Assembly (NCBI GenBank): GCA_021209875.1
Contig: JAGYVD010000002.1
Location: 1,984,001-2,048,000, forward strand
Source: Rosellinia necatrix
Lineage: Eukaryota > Ascomycota > Sordariomycetes > Xylariales > Xylariaceae
Reading direction: 5' to 3'
Length of the DNA: 64,000 nucleotides
The translations under genes and the position numbers were made by a program. The notes beneath the pieces were generated by a model. That model was not told where the DNA came from and made no database searches. It was given only the letters and a program-made list of their open reading frames with translations. Positions 59,279-64,000 of the stretch are shown in pieces. Position 1 is the first letter of the stretch, and every line of letters begins with the position of its first letter.

Positions 59279-61530
59279 CTTGCCTGCCCGGTCCTATTTC
59301 TGTCCTCGTCCCCTGCCCTGCTCTCCTGCCCTGCCCTGCCCTAGGTATCCTGTCCGACTAACTGTCCGTCTACTCTGTCCGTCTATATACTATGTACTCT
59401 ACCGTGTACTACGAGTATGTACTCACCATACTTTACATACCTTACTTCCTGATCACACCAGTCAGTCGTACACTATGCTACCTAACGCGATACCGTAACT
59501 CGTCCGCGCGGATCCTTCGCCCACCATGTGCGCAGCCAGCTCAATGCGGCCGGAGGAACCGAAATACGTCGGTCATGCTTTGTTCGCACCAAGGCCCAAG
59601 GCCTTCTTCTCGCACCGCATCCTTTTTTCCTTGTCCTAGTTCCGCTTGTTGCTGGTTAGTGACTGAAAAATTTTCATATATTTCTCCAGGGTTCAGCCAC
59701 AGTGACTATCGCTAGCCCGATCCAATCCCGTGGGCACCATCAAACGGCCTGGCAACGACCCAGCAAGGCGGTAGCATGCAGGGAACCAGGGAGAAGGCGT
59801 TTTCTGGAACTTCGCTTGACTCGTAGTGAACCTCGAACCTTGCTTCCGGGTTCCGGGGATGGCGGACACGCAACGATCGCAGCAATCCCATCAATCATGC
59901 CGATTGCATCAGCCATCTAATAATACGAACCAGCCCGTCTCTGCTCGTCCAAACCGCGGCCAACTCACATGCCGTGGATCTGCGCTGCTGTGTACGTGTA
60001 CATACCGATACATTTACGTGTCCTGGTGGCACAACGGCCGATTCGCACATGAAAAGAAAGCCCCGAACTGATAAGCATCTCTTTCGTCGCCAGTCTCAGT
60101 AGTATATTGGTCATCATGCACAACTCACAGCGCCGCGTCCAGAGAGAGAGCAATTGGATCAAGGGGATCGGAATGGGTCCAACCCCCGCATGGACTGCAT
60201 AACCGGGGTGCCCTTCCCTAATTTCCTTCCTTGCCATTCGCCACTTGGTCATCGCAGTTGTCATGGTAGACATTCTCATGTCGGCCAGCTCGCGTACGAA
60301 CAATCATAGCCGGCCGGGATGTTAGCTCTATCATTTCGAGGCGCCACACATCTCGGCCTTGATACAACTACATACTTGTACACACTTGTATTCACAGATA
60401 ACCATCTGACCGCCTTGCCTTGGCCTGTCCCCCGGCCGGCTCAGATAGATACTTTGTGGGGACTCGTTATTTAATCTTGCGCATGATATATTTTTGAGCA
60501 GTGACAACGGCCCTCCAACCCCTCTAGGAGCGGGAACACAAAGAGAGGACCCAATGGAATAGTAACACATGACGGGGTACTCGAGAGGAAGCATCGATAG
60601 AATCACCATGCTGCGCAATTGATAACTTCCCCGTAGCATGAAAATATTGCGCTAATCGATTTCTTGCGCCACTATCCACTAAGGCGTGCGGGAGAACGCC
60701 ATCCGGACAGCCGTTTAGCACGCCCAAGTCCATATCATCCCATCCAATTCAACTAGCCGTCCCATTGCAATAGAAGCTACACAAGTATCAGTGTTGGTCT
60801 AAGTACATGCTGGCTGTTAGCTGTATCGAGCTACCAGAGCCAATCAGTGGAAGACTGTAGTAGAGGTATAGTATTTATTAACCGTCAATTCGGAACAAGA
60901 CCCAAAAAAAATTGACATATATACCGCTAGCTAAGGGCCTTTTCTAGCGGGCAGTGGTAAAAGTAAATTAATGGTGTCCGGGGCTAGATGTACTACTAAA
61001 GTGTTTCTTACATATCCAAACGCTTAAACGACTGTCATGGCACCAACATATGAACAAGAAGGCTATATTCAGATCTAATAAGGTGGGAGGGGAAGGGTGG
61101 GGGAGGGGGTACTTTTATATACCTAGGTAGCAAACAAAGGCACCATCACAACACCTCCGGTCAAGTATAAACCCATTGTTCTGGAAAGCTGGTTTCTATA
61201 CCGCCACGGCCTATTTTTTTATTGACCGTGGCGTATTAACGAAGATTTTCTACCTCGAGCGTAGGGGTAGCCAGAGCGTATTGTGACTCGAAATGACACG
61301 CATACAGCCAGCAAGACGAAAGCCGGACAGAAACAAGCCAATCATCTATCGGCTGAACGAAGTGGCCGGCAGCCATTACCATAGGGTGTAGGTGGCAGGT
61401 TTAGGTACACGACGAAGAGAGACATATCTGATCATGAGCATTTTGGTTATAGTACGAGCCCCCTCCCAGAACCATAAGCTACCTACCATCAACGATCTAC
61501 CGATCCCATCTACACGCTACCGGCACTCGC

Positions 61531-61812
61531 TCAATAGCTCCGAGGCAGCCGCAGCACTCTCTCGCCGATGTAGTTCAGGATCATCTCTCGGCTGACGGGC
61601 GCGATCCTGGGCACCAGGCATTCCCTCAGCCACCGTTCCACGTCGTATTCCACGGCGTAGCCCATGCCGCCGTGCGTCATCACCGCCCTCTCGCATGCCG
61701 CGAACGCGGCTTCTGCAGCCAAGTATTTGGCGCTGTTCGCCGCGACCCCGACGGCGTCCTGCCGGACCGACCTGTCCTCCTCCCTACTGCTGTTGCTGCT
61801 GCTACTACTACC

Positions 61813-61846
<34 letters not shown>

Positions 61847-62931
61847 TCGTAGAGTCTCGCGGCGTGGTACGTCGCCAGCTTCGCCGCCTCGAGCCTCATG
61901 TACGCGTCGGCGAGGGGGTGCGCGACGCCCTGATTGGCCCCGATGGGCCGCTGGAAGACGACGCGCTCGCGGGCGTACTCGGCGGCCCTGGCGAGCGCCG
62001 CGTAGCCCAGGCCGAGCGCCTCGCCGGCGAGCAGGCAGCGCTCCGCGTTCATGCCGTGGAGGATGATCTTGAAGCCCTGGTTCTCGGCCCCGATCAGCGC
62101 GTCGGCGGGGATCCTGTAGCCGTCGAAGAACACCTCGTTGGCGTCGACGGCGCGGCCGCCCATCTTCTTGATCCTGCGCATGTCGAGGCCGCCGGCGTCC
62201 CGGTCCAGGTCGATGCAGAACAGCGAGAGGCCCGCGCTCGGCTTCTCGGCTTCCTCCAGCGGGGTCGTCCGAGCTAGCAGCATCATCTTCCTCGCCACCT
62301 GGGCGCACGTGATCCATATTTTCTGCCCGGTCACGCTGTACGAGCCGTCGTCCTGCTTTTTCGCAACCGTTCGCAGCCGCAGGGTGTCTAGCCCCGTGTT
62401 GGGCTCCGTCACCCCGAAACATGTCCTCCACTTGCCCGAGATGATGTTGGGTATGGTGCTCTCCAGCTGCTCCTTAGTGCCGAACTTGGCCAGGGGCTGG
62501 GTTGCGTATACATTTGCATGGATCGCCTGGGCGCCCGCCATGCCGGCGCCCGATTCGGCGATGGTCTGCATCATCATCGTAGCCTCGGATATGCCGAGTC
62601 CGGCGCCTCCTAGAGACTCTGGTAGTGCAATCCCCAGCCAGCCGTCCTTGGCCAACGCAGCGTGGAATTCCTTCGGATCCTGCTCGCTCTGGTCGCGCTC
62701 TTGCCAGTAGGTGTTGGGAAACCGTGAGCACACCGCGCTGACGGCATCCCTGACTGCCATCTGGTTTTCTGTGAACCCCGACATTTCCATGATTCTCTGA
62801 CGCCGCGTCGTCGAGAAGGCATGGCGTCCGGCCGTGGCTACCACGACCCGAGCCGTTTTACGAGCTGCTAGCGATCTGCTAACTGCTGCGTTGCTCATAC
62901 GCCAGATTCGGCACCCAATGGCCCCGGACAT
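61531..62931 (-). CDS. Acyl-CoA dehydrogenase, probably mitochondrial, with a poly-Ser insert
   Basis: A single exon; from the ATG at 62931 it gives 466 residues. It oxidises acyl-CoA to 2-enoyl-CoA using FAD. The N-terminus is Arg/Ala/Ser-rich without acids and contains RHAFSTTRR, a typical mitochondrial presequence end. The core has GWLGIALPESLGGAGLG, CFGVTEPNTGLDT (FAD/substrate site), GQKIWITCA and AYARERVVFQRPIGANQGVAH. MTHGGMGYAVEYDVERWLRE is near the C-terminus. There is no peroxisomal C-terminal signal (ends RSY). An AGC-type microsatellite (61797-61849) encodes an 11-Ser run plus further Ser in a loop between helices, not seen in most family members. The exact chain-length class is not decidable. 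Confidence 0.9.
61797..61849. repeat. GCT/CTA triplet microsatellite within the acyl-CoA dehydrogenase gene
   Basis: Triplet units gctgct, ctacta and ctgctg recur; on the minus strand they encode Ser runs. Confidence 0.9.
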
Positions 62932-64000
62932 CGTCGGCAATACTCCCTTGGTAGACAAATAAAAGAACGTACGGAAAACTCTGGCCGGCGTCCCCGCATC
63001 GTGGTCAGTGCGATGGGGTTTGGAACGGTAGTGGGAGCAGTGGGAACAGTGGGAGCAGTGGGAGCAGTGGGAGTATTAGCTAGGGAACTCTAAAACTCAC
63101 GAACTATGAAGCAACCTTGGCGAAGTCACCTGAGCCTTCCTCGGCGACATCGCGCTCGAGACTGGGAATACGGCGGATATACCGCTGCCGGGACATTCTT
63201 CCCCACTACCAAGGCGCTGGGGCTGAGCTCCGTGGGGTATGTGCCGGCCTCACGCGTATGAGTGGTATGGGTGGTGCTCATGAATTCGGGTTACGTTTTT
63301 ACACATCTTCTCAAATGAGCTTAGCAAGACGTGACGAAATGCAACAAAGCCCACCTGTATCCCTCGGGGGTCCTGTTTCGACGCCAGTTTAGTCAAACAT
63401 TGATTACAGGGCCTATGCACTCAAAGGGTAACTCAACCGATACCGGCAATCACCACATTCGGCCTCAGATACCGTAGGTAGTAAGTAGGTAAGTAAGAAC
63501 CAAGGCCGCTACACTCATGGCTCTGATGTATAGTGACACTATACTACCGCCGGCGGAATGGACATGTGGTAGGCGGACGCCAGTGCCCCGGCTGGGATAC
63601 GCCAAGACTATTAAGAAATCTAGCATTCTCTAGCACACTATTAAGAAATTCACCCATAATTCTTCTGATGGTGACCGAACGTGCGACATATTGCGTATGA
63701 CGTCGGCAGATATACCGTTGTCATACTGAACACGGTTTGTCAGCCCCGGGCCGGCCGGGCCTCTTGCGACTTCACCAGCATATGAAATTGTCGGCCACGT
63801 CGGCGATTTCCCCTCGCTAGAATTCATTATGGCCTTTCGAATACCGAAGCAACTATGGGCTTTCCCTTCCCGGTTGCACCGAATACCAAGTTATGGGACG
63901 GCGTCTCGATCCTCTAGAACATCGGTGTGTCCCTCGCTGTTAAGTCAAAGGGCGTATCTCGAGGCCAAACGGCAAGGCGGCCAACAAAGCGCCAGTATCA
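62932..64000. other. Right-end spacer upstream of the acyl-CoA dehydrogenase gene
   Basis: This region includes a 9-bp GTGGGAGCA-type minisatellite (63031-63075, five units). Short frames have no motif. The promoter of the acyl-CoA dehydrogenase is expected at the left end. Confidence 0.4.
63031..63075. repeat. 9-bp minisatellite (gtgggagca, 5 units)
   Basis: Five units, three identical and two with one change each. Confidence 0.95.

Larger units (their letters stand above)
53365..61530. other. 8-kb spacer upstream of the Myb gene
   Basis: No gene is recognised with confidence. The left end (53500-53620) has TGTGGGATGC units and GGTAGTGGT repeats, probably 5' UTR or promoter of the Myb gene. 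Further right are CATA/CACA microsatellites (57838-57950, 59150-59278) and TAGGTA steps. One 263-codon ATG frame lies at 54674-55465 on the minus strand and is listed as a finding, not as a gene. Confidence 0.4.

Noticed and set aside
61672..62277. 201-codon frame on the plus strand
   Set aside because: Antisense of the acyl-CoA dehydrogenase.

Overview
This window is a piece of a filamentous ascomycete nuclear genome (Pezizomycotina, most likely Sordariomycetes; this is inferred from gene content, not from a marker). Genes sit on both strands, are separated by AT-richer spacers, and carry short GT-AG introns of about 50-170 bp. The products are typically fungal: a large-subunit catalase with a DJ-1-like tail, cyanamide hydratase, a DUF4267 membrane protein, an Mpv17/PMP22 protein and an LPMO-like chitin-binding type-4 protein. 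There is no bacterial, viral or plasmid signature and no CRISPR array.

Layout, left part (1-44 kb, gene-dense): NOC3 (partial, -), NIP7 (+, 11 exons), glutamate 5-kinase PRO1 (-), ATP23 protease (+, with a frame break in a C6 run), Aurora kinase (-), DUF4267 protein (+), zinc alcohol dehydrogenase (-), catalase (-), cyanamide hydratase (+), an intron-containing tRNA-Val (-), DUF4112 protein (+), ribonucleotide reductase small subunit (+), SRP9/Srp21 (-), RAD26/CSB SNF2 helicase (+), RPS14/uS11 (-, 9 exons), RPL7/uL30 (+, with a C/D snoRNA in intron 2), ISA2 (-), a repeat-bearing hypothetical gene (-), an Mpv17/PMP22 protein (+), an LPMO-like protein (-) and ketopantoate reductase (+).

Right part (44-64 kb, gene-poor): the only confident genes in about 17 kb are a two-repeat Myb/SANT protein (-, 52-53 kb) and, after another 8 kb, an acyl-CoA dehydrogenase (-). 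The spacers there hold microsatellites and homopolymer runs but no recognisable gene.

Functional links: NOC3 and NIP7, both 60S biogenesis factors, are divergent across 453 bp. RPS14 and RPL7 are divergent across 421 bp containing an AACCCTAAAA box. The RPL7 intron carries a snoRNA whose guide is complementary to 25S rRNA. RNR small subunit has four ACGCGT (MluI cell-cycle box) hexamers, two upstream and two in intron 2. I did not find a clearly new biological system. The best leads are the snoRNA, the micro-exon genes, the broken ATP23 frame, the pentapeptide-repeat gene and the gene desert around the Myb gene. Exon coordinates were derived by hand from splice motifs, reading frame and remembered family motifs.
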